Of a DNA stretch of 64,000 nt, positions 8,517 through 16,573 are shown piece by piece. The DNA lies in contig NZ_MECK01000001.1 in NCBI RefSeq assembly GCF_014596465.1, forward strand, positions 124,001 to 188,000. The letters are read 5' to 3'. The DNA is from Streptomyces sp. CBMA123 (GTDB lineage: Bacteria; Actinomycetota; Actinomycetes; Streptomycetales; Streptomycetaceae). A program made the position numbers and the translations under genes. Every line of letters begins with the position of its first letter. Position 1 is the stretch's first letter. Below the pieces are notes generated by a model. It saw only the letters and a list, made by a program, of their open reading frames with translations. It made no database searches and was not told the DNA's origin.

Positions 8517-9188
8517 CTGTCCCTGTCCGTCGAGCACCAGTCCGGCATGCTGCTGCAGGTCGCCACCGGCTTCCACACCGCCAGCGAGCAGCTCTTCCAC
8601 ATCTACTGCTACCGAGATCCGCAGCGCGAACGCCTCGCCGAGGTGCTGGAGCAGCTCTCCGAGCTGCAGCAGACCCTGCTTACGAACGCCGCGGACGAGA
8701 TGCCGCCGACGGGCCCCGAGGCCCCGCTCGAGGACGTCGCCTGGCACCGCAGCACGATCGCCTACGGCTACGGCAGCTTGCTCCTCAGCAAGGCCCTGCT
8801 TCGCGCCCACCCGGCATTGATCGCCGCGATCCAGATCGAGCTGGCCCCCGAGCGCCCAGCCAGCAGCGCCGGGCGCATCCAGTACTTCCGTTCGCTGGGC
8901 GCGACCCGCGATGTCCTCCAGGAGGGCGCCTGGAAGCTGGCCCAGATCGCGCACGGTCTCACCGGCCCCGAGCCCGAGGCGCTGCGGGCGATCACCTCCG
9001 CGCCGATGGGCGAGTACGCCCACAAGGCCGTCCGCTCGGCCGCCACCCCCTACCCGCCCGAGGCCGCGCCCGCCACGGCGAAGACCGCCGCCGAGGCCGC
9101 CGGACCGAAGGCCCAGGTCGCCGTCTCAGCGGCGGCCGTCTCCTCTCCGGCCACCGCCGCCCGCGCCACCTCCGGGGCACGCCGATGA
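8517..9188 (+). CDS. Unknown helical protein, apparent CTG start
   Basis: AGGAG at 8505-8509 precedes CTG 8517 by seven bases; the product starts LSLSVEHQSGMLLQVATGF. An ATG at 8547 is the conventional alternative but has no ribosome site. The ~223 residues contain long helices (RLAEVLEQLSELQQTLL; TIAYGYGSLLLSKALLRAH) and end with an Ala/Val/Ser-rich linker and ATSGARR. Its stop overlaps the ATG of the methyltransferase pseudogene. Function is unknown. Confidence 0.68.
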   Translation: MSLSVEHQSGMLLQVATGFHTASEQLFHIYCYRDPQRERLAEVLEQLSELQQTLLTNAADEMPPTGPEAPLEDVAWHRSTIAYGYGSLLLSKALLRAHPALIAAIQIELAPERPASSAGRIQYFRSLGATRDVLQEGAWKLAQIAHGLTGPEPEALRAITSAPMGEYAHKAVRSAATPYPPEAAPATAKTAAEAAGPKAQVAVSAAAVSSPATAARATSGARR

Positions 9189-10427
9189 CCCGGCACGTCC
9201 ACCGGCCCCCGCGGATCGGCAGCATGTGTTCCGGCTACGGGGGGCTGGACATGGGCGTCCAGGCCGCCCTTGGCGGCCACGTCGTGTGGCACGCCGAGAT
9301 GAACCCCAACGCCGCGTCCATCCTCGCCCACCACTGGCCTAGAGACGCCAAATCACGGCGATATAACCGCAGTTGACTGGAGCAGCGTTGAGCCGATCGA
9401 CGTCCTGACGGCGGGCTTCCCCTGTCAGGACCTGAGCGTGGCCGGCAAGAGGGCCGGGCTCGTCGAGGGCACCCGCTCCGGACTGTGGCACACCATCGCC
9501 CGCGCGGTCGACGTCCTCAAGCCAAAGTTGGTGATCATTGAAAACGTCCGCGGAATCCTCTCCGCACCCGCTGGGACGCCAGCCGATGGCGACCTGGAAT
9601 GCGGCTGGTGCGATCTGGGAGACAGCGGAGGTGAGCCTGCTCTGCGGGCACTCGGCGCGGTTCTCGGAACCCTGGCCGACCTCGGGATGGATGCGCGATG
9701 GACGGTGCTTCGCGCCGCCGACGTCGGTGCGCCCCACAAGCGGGAGCGACTTTTCCTCGCCGCGTGGCCTTCCCACGCCCAAGGCGCGCGATGCGAAGGG
9801 CCCGGACCCGAAGCGGGAGGACCTGGGGCACGCGGTCACGCTGCTCAAGACCCCGACCAGCAATCTCGGCGCGATCGGGGGCAGCCAGCACCCGGACCGC
9901 AGGCGCGAGGGCGGGCACGGCCCGAATCTGAGCGACGAGGTGGAACACCTTCTCCCGACTCCGAAGGCGAGCGACGGCACCCACGGCGGGCCCAACAGCC
10001 GTGGCTCGAAGGGGGATCTCACTCTTCCCTCCGCGACCGCGAAGCTGCACCCGGCCCCGCAGAAGCCGGGCCGCCGCACCGAGCCGACCTCCCTCCCGCC
10101 GCTGTCCCAAGTGATCCTGCCGATCTGGGAGCCGAGCGCCACGGGCTGAACCGCTGGGGCCCGTACGGGCCGGCCATCGCCCGCTGGGAGCGCGCCACCC
10201 GCCCCGCACCGGAGCCGACCAACGAGCGCGGTCGACTCGACCCGCGGTTCGTCGAGTGGATCATGGGCCTCGACTCCGGCCACGTCACCGGCGTTCCGGG
10301 CCTGTCCCGCTCCGCCCAGTTGACCGCCCTGGGCAACGGGGTCGTCCCCCAGCAGGCATGCACAGCCTTGGAGTTGCTCGATGCCCCGGCCCTGCTCGCC
10401 GCTGCCCGCTGCTGCGGGCGGCGGTGA
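9185..10427 (+). pseudogene. Frameshifted C5-cytosine DNA methyltransferase
   Basis: This was a Dcm/HpaII-type methyltransferase that transfers methyl from AdoMet to cytosine C5. Motif I (GSMCSGYGGLDMGV) is in the first frame. Motif IV (AGFPCQDLSVAGKRAGL), ENVRG and the C-terminal ALGNGVVPQQ are in another. The variable region, with two LPTPKA.D repeats, is in the third. At least three shifts are needed: near 9341 (HHWP to ETPN..GDITAVDW), near 9775 (AW to LPTPKARD) and near 10140 (back to GLNRWGPYGPA). The span is 1243 bp, not divisible by three. The first in-frame product would be only 63 residues. Clustered sequencing errors are an alternative. Confidence 0.85.
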
Positions 10428-10437
10428 GAAGGGCGTG

Positions 10438-10471
10438 CTTATACACCAAGTCCGGCTCGCTGGAGCGAGCC
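10438..10471 (+). other. Palindrome with conserved flank, copy 1 (candidate oriT/nic or recombination site)
   Basis: GGCTCGCTGGAGCGAGCC (10454-10471) is an 8+2+8 perfect inverted repeat preceded by CTTATACACCAAGTCC. A related element occurs inverted at 39992-40022: 17 of 18 palindrome bases match, as do 9 of 13 flanking bases including CAAGT. It sits in the 96-bp gap before the DUF4913 gene. An 8-bp GC arm with an asymmetric conserved flank resembles the hairpin-plus-nick layout of transfer origins, but this is unproven. Confidence 0.5.
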
Positions 10472-10523
10472 GTCGAGCGCAGATCCTCGTGTCATCACCC
10501 GCCGACGAGAGGCACCCGCCCTT

Positions 10524-11102
10524 TTGACCACCCCCGAGCCCGACCCGGACTCCGCACCGGCCGGCTACACCAACGCCCAGATCGACGTCCTGACGGCGCG
10601 GCTCGCCGAGCTCGCGGCGGGCTTCGACCTCCAGGCCGAGCAACTGGCCAGCATGACCACCGCCCTCCCCCCGGAGGACGTCGACGATCTGGCCGCCCCC
10701 GCCGGCGGCGAGCCGCTGTTCATCCTCGCCTTCGACGACCCGCAGTACCTCAAGGAACTGGAGTTGATGACCCCATGGGTAGACGAGATCTTCACCAAGA
10801 TCTACGGGCCCGAGACCACGGCCTCGAAGCCCTGGTGCCCCCGCTGGAAGGAGCATCCCGAGGCGGTGGCGAGGCTGCACGCCTTGTGGCTGGCCTGGCA
10901 GGCCGCGATCGACCCCGAGTCGGGGGCCGCCGGCCCCAGTTCGTGGCAGCGCGACCATCTCGAGCCCGCGCTGATGAAGCTGCGATCGGCAGACGGTCCG
11001 TTCGCGGCGTGCACCTCCAGCGGCGGCCACATCAGCCACCGTCTGCTGCCGCACCCCGCCCTGACCGACCCCACCCCGCCCGCTCTCCCTCTTGCTGCCT
11101 GA
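10524..11102 (+). CDS. DUF4913-family protein
   Basis: This 192-residue protein matches the actinobacterial DUF4913 pattern. A W...WCPRWKEHPEAVARLHALW core (residues ~85-125) is followed by SSWQRDHLEPALMKL and GPFAACT. The family is common on Streptomyces plasmids and conjugative elements and its function is unknown. The start is TTG 10524 (LTTPEPDPDSAP), eleven bases after GAGAGG at 10507-10512. It lies just downstream of the palindromic element at 10438-10471. Confidence 0.78.
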   Translation: MTTPEPDPDSAPAGYTNAQIDVLTARLAELAAGFDLQAEQLASMTTALPPEDVDDLAAPAGGEPLFILAFDDPQYLKELELMTPWVDEIFTKIYGPETTASKPWCPRWKEHPEAVARLHALWLAWQAAIDPESGAAGPSSWQRDHLEPALMKLRSADGPFAACTSSGGHISHRLLPHPALTDPTPPALPLAA

Positions 11103-11114
11103 TCGGACCCGACC

Positions 11115-11858
11115 TTGCCCGACTTCAACCTTCCCGGCCGCCGCCCCGAGGACGCCGCCTCCGCCGAGGCCCAGGTCCACCTCCTGGCCGCCGACGGCTC
11201 GTACGAGCTGCTCAGCGAGAGCACCGTGCCCGACGGTCTCGGCGGCAGCGACAACTTCTTCCTGTTCGAGGGCTACAACGAGTGGGGGATGCCCGCTGTC
11301 GCGGCGCACCTTCACCAAAACGAGGACGGCCAGACCTTCGCCCTCGCCGCCGAGCCCGCACCCACCTTCGCCGCCGGCGCGGCCTGGCTCGTCCAGCGCG
11401 GCGCCGACCCGCAGCAGTTCCTCCAGCATGCCCGCGGCGCCGGCGCGCCGGCCGATGCCCGCAGCGCGGCAGCCGCCGCCCGGATCATGGAGTCCGGCTC
11501 CCGCTACCAGCTCGTCGAACACGGCATCGAGTACGGCGAGACCTGGGCGCTGCTGCGCGACAACGCCGCCGTCAGCGCCGAACGCCCCTTCCTCCTTCAA
11601 CTGGAGTCCGCCCACCACCAGCGCGGATACACCCTGCGCGAGGGCAGCTTCAGCAGTCCGCAGGAGGTCCAGCAGTGGCTGGAGAGCCGGCGCACCCCGC
11701 TTCCACCCGTGGTCGGTGACGAGGTGAGCGTCGTCGTCAGCCCCCAGGCCAGCGCCGCCCGCGCCCGCACCACCGGCGCCGGCCAGCGCACCATCGCCCA
11801 GGAACCTGCGGCGGTCCTCGCCGGGACGTCGGCGGTCTCGCGCAGGGCCGTGCGGTGA
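11115..11858 (+). CDS. Paralogous family A protein (WLV.RGA / YTLREG), copy 1
   Basis: The TTG 11115 start gives 247 residues (LPDFNLPGRRPED). Residues ~90-105 read AAAWLVQRGADPQ and residues ~175-200 read GYTLREGSFSSPQEV, then RTPLPPV. These two blocks recur in the genes at 18296-19159 and 21358-22125, in the same order and spacing, so the three are paralogs. The architecture looks like an alpha/beta domain with strands around each block. The tail is Ala/Arg-rich and ends SAVSRRAVR. The stop overlaps the next GTG. The family was not recognised. Confidence 0.74.
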   Translation: MPDFNLPGRRPEDAASAEAQVHLLAADGSYELLSESTVPDGLGGSDNFFLFEGYNEWGMPAVAAHLHQNEDGQTFALAAEPAPTFAAGAAWLVQRGADPQQFLQHARGAGAPADARSAAAAARIMESGSRYQLVEHGIEYGETWALLRDNAAVSAERPFLLQLESAHHQRGYTLREGSFSSPQEVQQWLESRRTPLPPVVGDEVSVVVSPQASAARARTTGAGQRTIAQEPAAVLAGTSAVSRRAVR

Positions 11859-12343
11859 TCGCACCCGCCCGGCCGCTGCCCGGCTTCAGCGCCCACCCGG
11901 AGGCGCTGGCCGATCTGCTGACGGTACCGGGCCAGGTGCGGACACTCGCGCTCAGCTACCTCGACCGGTTGGTGAAGGCCGAGGTACGCGGCCCCCTCCT
12001 GGAAGAGCAGGGCGAGCGCGACCTGCGGGGCGCCAGGAAGATCTACCTGGACGACGCGATGGCCTACCGGCTCGTCTACACCGAGCGCCGGGCACCGCAC
12101 AACCCCCGCCATCTGCTGGGCATCCACCTGGTCGCCGTAGGCGAGCGCCGGGGGGTCGCGGTCTACGAGACCGCGGCCCGCCGCCTGCGGCAGGCCGCCG
12201 TCCAGGAGGCGGGGCGCGGAATGCCGGCCCGCTTCCAGGCCGCCCTCGCCTCCTCCTCCCGCCCTTCCCCGGCCCAGGCCGCCGCCACCACGAGCACGGC
12301 CACGCCCGCCGTCGCCCTCTCGCCCGCCGCACGCCAGCGCTGA
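11855..12343 (+). CDS. Unknown 162-residue protein, possibly RelE/ParE-like core
   Basis: GTG 11855 overlaps the previous stop. Residues ~50-105 contain RDLRGARKIYLDDAMAYRLV followed by a HLLGIHLVAVGERRGVAVYE stretch. That resembles the beta-sheet core of RelE/ParE-superfamily proteins, where a basic residue, a DD pair and YRLVY-like strands recur. No antitoxin gene is adjacent, so a toxin role is not supported. The last 45 residues are Ala/Ser/Thr/Pro-rich and end SPAARQR. Confidence 0.66.
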   Translation: MIAPARPLPGFSAHPEALADLLTVPGQVRTLALSYLDRLVKAEVRGPLLEEQGERDLRGARKIYLDDAMAYRLVYTERRAPHNPRHLLGIHLVAVGERRGVAVYETAARRLRQAAVQEAGRGMPARFQAALASSSRPSPAQAAATTSTATPAVALSPAARQR

Positions 12344-12388
12344 ACTCGCCCGACCCACCCAGCCGAAAGCCCGATCGGAGATCTCCGC

Positions 12389-13267
12389 ATGTCCTCGACC
12401 GTCACCACGACCGCCGCGCCGCAGAACCTCGACAACGACGTGCACCACACCGCCGAGGTCCTCTCCACCCGGTGGGCCACCCGCGTCGTTCACGCGCTGC
12501 GGCGGGGACCGATGACCGCCGGAGATCTCCTGGCGGCCGACCCGATCGTGCCGGTGAGCAGCCTCTACTCGGCGACCCGCTCCCTGGCCGGCGCCGGGGT
12601 GATCACCCGCACCCCCGCCGGGTCCGGCCGCTACGACCTCTCGCTCTCTACGACCGGCCAGGCCCTGGCGCCGCTCTACACCACGGCCCTCGCCTGGGCC
12701 CAGCGCTACCCCAAGCCTGGCGCACCGATCGCGCAGGCTCCGGAGATGATCGAGGAGACGCTGGGGCTGCTGGCCGGCTCGCACGCGCTCCCGCTGCTCA
12801 CCACGCTGGGCCAGAACGACGGGCTGGCCTACCCGCAGGTGGTCGCCTCCCTCAGCGCTAGGGACAAGGCCGCCGCCTACCAGCGCCTCCTCACCCTGGA
12901 GGAGCGCGGCCTGGTCGTCCGCAGCGGCACGCGCCGCTCCTACCGGTGGGACCTCGGCGAAGCCGGTATCGCGCTCGGCCGGGTGTACGGCGCACTGTCG
13001 GACTGGACCGCCGAGCACCAGGTGTCCGCGGCGGCCCCGGTGCGGGCCGGCACCGCGCTGGCCGCCGCCGGCACCAGCGCTGTCGTGGTGGCGAGCCCGG
13101 CTCGCACCGCCGCTTCCTTCTCCGCGCCCCAGGTCCCGGAACGGCCGCTGGCTGCCCGCGCGTCGGCCGCCGTGCTGCGCGGCGTCACTCTGGAGCTCAC
13201 CTTCTCCCACGCTCCTGGTCCCCAGCCCGCGTCCCTCCTCGTCACCGCCGCGGCACGCTCGCGCTGA
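12389..13267 (+). CDS. Protein with two HxlR-like winged-helix domains
   Basis: The ATG start 12389 follows CGGAGATC. Domain 1 (residues ~20-115) has STRWATRVVHALRRGPMTAG, the HxlR/MarR-like opening, then LYSATRSLAGAGVI and a YDLSLSTTG wing. Domain 2 (~130-215) repeats the layout: LLAGSHALPLLTTLGQNDGL, AYQRLLTLEERGLVVR, a wing, and LGRVYGALSDW. It ends in an Ala-rich tail TAAARSR. Two winged helices in one chain could bind DNA as a pseudodimer; it may regulate the operon. Target and effector are unknown. Confidence 0.75.
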   Translation: MSSTVTTTAAPQNLDNDVHHTAEVLSTRWATRVVHALRRGPMTAGDLLAADPIVPVSSLYSATRSLAGAGVITRTPAGSGRYDLSLSTTGQALAPLYTTALAWAQRYPKPGAPIAQAPEMIEETLGLLAGSHALPLLTTLGQNDGLAYPQVVASLSARDKAAAYQRLLTLEERGLVVRSGTRRSYRWDLGEAGIALGRVYGALSDWTAEHQVSAAAPVRAGTALAAAGTSAVVVASPARTAASFSAPQVPERPLAARASAAVLRGVTLELTFSHAPGPQPASLLVTAAARSR

Positions 13268-13318
13268 CCCGGGTCCGACGCCGATCAGTCCTCCCCGCCT
13301 ACTCCGAGGTTCATCATC

Positions 13319-13786
13319 TTGCCCTCCGTGCCCATGCCGTCCGGTGCCGCCCCGAAGCTGCGTGAGCAGCTGGTCGACCTCCTCGACGAGGACGTCGCCC
13401 TGCTGGCGGACACCGCCACCACCCTCGAACTGCCGCTTCGGGCCAGCGATCTCGACACCGTGCTTTTCGCCCATGAGCTGGCGATCGAGTGCTCCCACGT
13501 CACGCTGGCGATGTTCTTGCCGCAGGTGACCGCGGCCGACGATCTGCCGCTCTGCACGGTGCGCCACTGCATCGAGGCCGTCGGCGCCTCCGCCCAGCAC
13601 CTCACGTCCGCGCTGGGGGCGCTGGCCACCGCGCGGGAGGAGATGGCGAAGCCGGACTGCGACGCGGACACCCGCTTCAACCTGGCACGGGCCGCCCGCA
13701 TGCGCGCTGCCGCCCTGGTCAGCGTCGCGGTGCAGCGCACGGTCGAGCTGCGCTCGCTCCTGGCCGGCGGGCCCTGCCCTTGCTGA
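13319..13786 (+). CDS. Unknown helical 155-residue protein
   Basis: The TTG 13319 start gives LPSVPMPSGAAPKLREQL. The protein is helical throughout (VDLLDEDVALLADTATTLEL; HCIEAVGASAQHLTSALGAL) with three Cys/His positions in the middle but no clear metal site. It ends ...LLAGGPCPC, without the Arg tail seen in its neighbours. The stop overlaps the TTG/CTG at the start of the MFS transporter gene. No family was recognised. Confidence 0.68.
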   Translation: MPSVPMPSGAAPKLREQLVDLLDEDVALLADTATTLELPLRASDLDTVLFAHELAIECSHVTLAMFLPQVTAADDLPLCTVRHCIEAVGASAQHLTSALGALATAREEMAKPDCDADTRFNLARAARMRAAALVSVAVQRTVELRSLLAGGPCPC

Positions 13787-14973
13787 CCTCGGCGTCCACT
13801 AGGCCACCGGCCACCGGCCGGTCGATCCTGCGGACCCCGAACGTCGCCCCGCTGCTCGCGGGCACCCTCGTCGGGCGGCTTCCGTCCTCGATGGCCCCCC
13901 TCGGCCTTCTCCTCGCTGCCCGCGCCGACCACGCCTCCACCGCGCTCGGCGCCATCCTGGCCGCCCTATACGCGCTGGCCGGCGCGGTGGGCCAGCCACT
14001 GCTCGGGCGGGCCGTCGACCGCACCAGCCTGGCCGTTGTCGCGCCCGCCGCAGCCGCGGTCTCCGGAGCCGCGTTCACCGCGCTGACCGTCGTGGACTTC
14101 GCCGCCCAGCCGCTCGTCGTCGCCGTGCTGGCAGCTGTCGCGGGTCTGGCAACCCCACCGCTGGAGGCCGGACTTCGGGCGATGTGGACGCGCCTGGTCG
14201 ACCCGCGCGACCACCACCGGGTGTTCGCGCTCGACTCCGCCTCCCAGGAGCTGGTGTTCGTCGCAGGCCCCCTGCTCGCCACCGCGATGTGTCAGCTCGC
14301 CTCCGCCCATGGGGCGTTGGCCGCCTGCGCGGTGACCACCGTCGCGGGAACCGCCGCAGTCGCCGTACGCCGCCCGGCCCGGGTACGGTCTGCGGCGAGG
14401 CCGGTGCACTGGCTCGGGCCGCTGCGCTCGCGGGGTCTGCTCGTCCTGCTGACCGCGGCACTGTTCTTCGGGGTCACGCTCGGCTCGTTCCCCGTGCTGG
14501 CCCTCGGCGTCGCCGACCGGCACCACGAGGGGTGGCTCGCCGGCCTGCTGCCGGCCGCGCTGTCGCTCGGCAGCCTGATCGGCGGCACCGCCTGGGCCAG
14601 GCTCCGGCAACCGTGGCCAACCGGCAAGGCGCTGCTCGCGGTTGGCGTCGGGTACGCCTGCGCGTTCGTCGCCCTCCTCATGCCCGAGCCGCCGTGGCTC
14701 GCGGTCACGGCGAGCATCCTGCCCGGACTGTTCCTCGCCCCGTGGCTGGCCTGCGCCTTCCTCACCTGCGACGCCCTGGCGCCGAGCGGAACAGCCACCG
14801 AGGCCGCCGCGTGGCTGATCTCGGTGATCGGCCTCGGCCAGGCTGCGGGCGCTGCCGCAGCCGGACAGCTCTCGGCCTTCGGCCACACCACCACAGCGGC
14901 CGTTCCGCTGCTCGGCGCCGCCCTGGCCGCCGCCACGCTCGGCGCCGGCCGACGGCGTCTCTCCCTCACCTGA
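13780..14973 (+). CDS. MFS transporter
   Basis: This 397-residue protein has 12 predicted hydrophobic segments in two halves (for example LLAARADHASTALGAILAAL and LVLLTAALFFGVTLGSFPVL). It fits a major-facilitator exporter, with a loop motif close to family motif A (GQPLLGRAVDRTS). The start is probably TTG 13780 overlapping the preceding stop; CTG 13783 is possible. The substrate cannot be read from sequence. It is directly followed by a HAD phosphatase gene, so transporter and phosphatase may act on the same small molecule. It ends GRRRLSLT. Confidence 0.83.
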   Translation: MLTSASTRPPATGRSILRTPNVAPLLAGTLVGRLPSSMAPLGLLLAARADHASTALGAILAALYALAGAVGQPLLGRAVDRTSLAVVAPAAAAVSGAAFTALTVVDFAAQPLVVAVLAAVAGLATPPLEAGLRAMWTRLVDPRDHHRVFALDSASQELVFVAGPLLATAMCQLASAHGALAACAVTTVAGTAAVAVRRPARVRSAARPVHWLGPLRSRGLLVLLTAALFFGVTLGSFPVLALGVADRHHEGWLAGLLPAALSLGSLIGGTAWARLRQPWPTGKALLAVGVGYACAFVALLMPEPPWLAVTASILPGLFLAPWLACAFLTCDALAPSGTATEAAAWLISVIGLGQAAGAAAAGQLSAFGHTTTAAVPLLGAALAAATLGAGRRRLSLT

Positions 14974-14997
14974 TCTCTTCCTCTGGAGCTGGACTTC

Positions 14998-15699
14998 TTG
15001 CACCACCGCACCGCTTCCTCCACGCCGGCGCCGATCACCATCGTCTGGGACTGGAACGGCACCCTGCGAGCCGACCTCGACGATCACGTCGCGGCCCTCA
15101 ACGCGACCCTGCCCGCCCTCGGCGCCGAGCCGATCACCGTGGAGACCTACCAGGCCCTTCACCGGATGCCGATCCGCGACTTCTACACCGACGTCCTCGG
15201 CCGCGCGCTCGGCGACGAGGAGTGGCACGCCGCGGACACCGCGTTCCTCGCCGAGCTCAACCGCCGGCCGGTGCGGCTCCAGCCCGGCGCCCGGCAGCTG
15301 ATGATGGGCCTGCGAGCCCGGGGAGTTCGCCAGAGTCTGCTGTCGCTCGCCCCGCACGAGCGGCTCGTCACCGAGGTCAGCCAGGCCGGCATCACCGGAC
15401 TGCTGGAACGGGTCGACGGCCGCCCCGGACCGTCCGTGCCGAGCAAGGCCCCGGCGATGGCCGCGCACCTGCAGTCCCTGGGAGCGTGGGTCGACCCGGC
15501 CCGCACCCTGGTGATCGGCGACAGCGTCGACGACGCGGTCGCCGCCCGGACGGTCGGAGCAGTCCCCGTCCTGCATATCGGCGGCCTGCACGGCGCCGCC
15601 CGCCTCGCCACCGCCGGCGTCCCCCTGGTGGACACGCTCCAGGAAGCCGTCGCCCTGGGCATCGCGCTCATCACCGAGCAGCAGCTGGCTGCCGCGTGA
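14998..15699 (+). CDS. HAD-superfamily hydrolase
   Basis: This 233-residue phosphatase-like protein has motif I WDWNGTL with nucleophile Asp18; the usual +2 Asp is Asn20, a substitution seen in some HAD phosphatases. The Thr/Ser motif II region is QSLLSLA, a conserved Lys lies in PSKAPAM, and the acidic motif IV is VIGDSVDDAVAA. A helical cap sits between motifs I and II (residues ~30-95), as in phosphoglycolate-phosphatase-like enzymes. The TTG 14998 start follows CTGGAG. It probably dephosphorylates a small metabolite; the substrate is unknown. The stop overlaps the next GTG. Confidence 0.85.
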   Translation: MHHRTASSTPAPITIVWDWNGTLRADLDDHVAALNATLPALGAEPITVETYQALHRMPIRDFYTDVLGRALGDEEWHAADTAFLAELNRRPVRLQPGARQLMMGLRARGVRQSLLSLAPHERLVTEVSQAGITGLLERVDGRPGPSVPSKAPAMAAHLQSLGAWVDPARTLVIGDSVDDAVAARTVGAVPVLHIGGLHGAARLATAGVPLVDTLQEAVALGIALITEQQLAAA

Positions 15700-16505
15700 G
15701 CACGCTCAGCGGACGTCCCATCGCGAACTGGAAGCCACGGGTGCCCGGCAACACCGACCTTGGCACCCGCCTGGTGTGGACCGAGCTGCAGGTCGAACGC
15801 GTCCGCGACGTGCCCGGCCATGGCTCCGACACCCCTCACGGGGCCGTCGCCGACCAGATCGCCACCACCGCGAGCACGCTCGACCACGTGCAGAACCGCA
15901 TCGTCGAACTCGCCACCGCCCTGAGTCGCGACCTCCAGCGCGTCGCCGCCGGCCACGACGCCGACCTCCCGGTCACCAACGGCATCCTGCGCACCAGCGG
16001 CCTCGACATCGACCTCCTCGTCACCCGCCGCACCGAACTACGCCAGTCCCTCACCGCGCTGATCGGCATCTACAAGGAGCTGCCCGCCATCGTCCCGCCT
16101 CCGCCCCCAGCTCCGGCGCCAACGGCGAAGACGGCGGCAGCGGTCACCCGGCTTCCGCCGCGGCAGGAGGCGGCGCTGCGGCAGATCGGCTCGACCACCA
16201 TCACCATCTACAAGAGCGTGCGCCACGGGTCGCTCAGGGTTCTGCCCGGCGGGGCCGACATCAAGGTCGCCACCGTCGATGCCCTGATCGGCAAGGGCCT
16301 GGTGGACCACTACGCCCGCGAGGACCTGCACCGGGGCCATGACCTGACCCTCACCCGCGAGGGACAGGCCCGGGCGCTGCTGGCGGCGGGCGGGCGCGCT
16401 GCCGCCGCCCGGACCCGGCCGGCCGGCACCGTGGGCGAGGCAACGCCTTCGCTCGCCGGCACCGGTGTCGCGGTGTCCCCGCCCCGCAGCCGCTCTCGCG
16501 GCTGA
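15696..16505 (+). CDS. Family D helical domain plus winged-helix-like C terminus
   Basis: GTG 15696 overlaps the HAD stop; 269 residues. Residues ~30-120 form a helical domain with NGILRTSGLDIDLLVTRRTE, also found in the next gene (NGVLRFTGVELETLGARFD), so the two share a module. After a Pro/Ala linker comes a winged-helix-like segment (ITIYKSVRHGSLRVLPGGA, VDALIGKGLVDHY, LTLTREGQARALL, ~160-240). The ending is VSPPRSRSRG. It may bind DNA, judging only from the C-terminal pattern. Confidence 0.7.
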   Translation: MSTLSGRPIANWKPRVPGNTDLGTRLVWTELQVERVRDVPGHGSDTPHGAVADQIATTASTLDHVQNRIVELATALSRDLQRVAAGHDADLPVTNGILRTSGLDIDLLVTRRTELRQSLTALIGIYKELPAIVPPPPPAPAPTAKTAAAVTRLPPRQEAALRQIGSTTITIYKSVRHGSLRVLPGGADIKVATVDALIGKGLVDHYAREDLHRGHDLTLTREGQARALLAAGGRAAAARTRPAGTVGEATPSLAGTGVAVSPPRSRSRG

Positions 16506-16556
16506 CCTGCTCCGCGCCACTGCCCGGGCAGCGGCCGTGATCCCCGATCCGCTACC

Positions 16557-16573
16557 AGGAAGGTCTTCTCATC
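16557..16573 (+). promoter_or_regulatory. Shine-Dalgarno with ATC start for the DUF4259-like gene
   Basis: AGGAAGG (16557-16563) is followed after seven bases by ATC 16571-16573. The codons after ATC encode GSWDTGPFHNDDA, which aligns with the extreme N terminus of DUF4259 proteins (normally M-G-x-W). The homologous Met position is thus occupied by ATC, the best case for a non-canonical start in this window. Confidence 0.6.

Noticed and set aside
11855-12343. RelE/ParE toxin of a toxin-antitoxin pair
   Set aside because: The match is a short pattern only and no antitoxin-like gene lies beside it; reported as unknown instead.
7185-13600. Several very long - strand open frames (7185-9023, 9339-11864, 11597-13600)
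   Set aside because: They mirror high third-position GC of the + strand genes. They run across gene boundaries and the methyltransferase motifs, and have no domain-like content.
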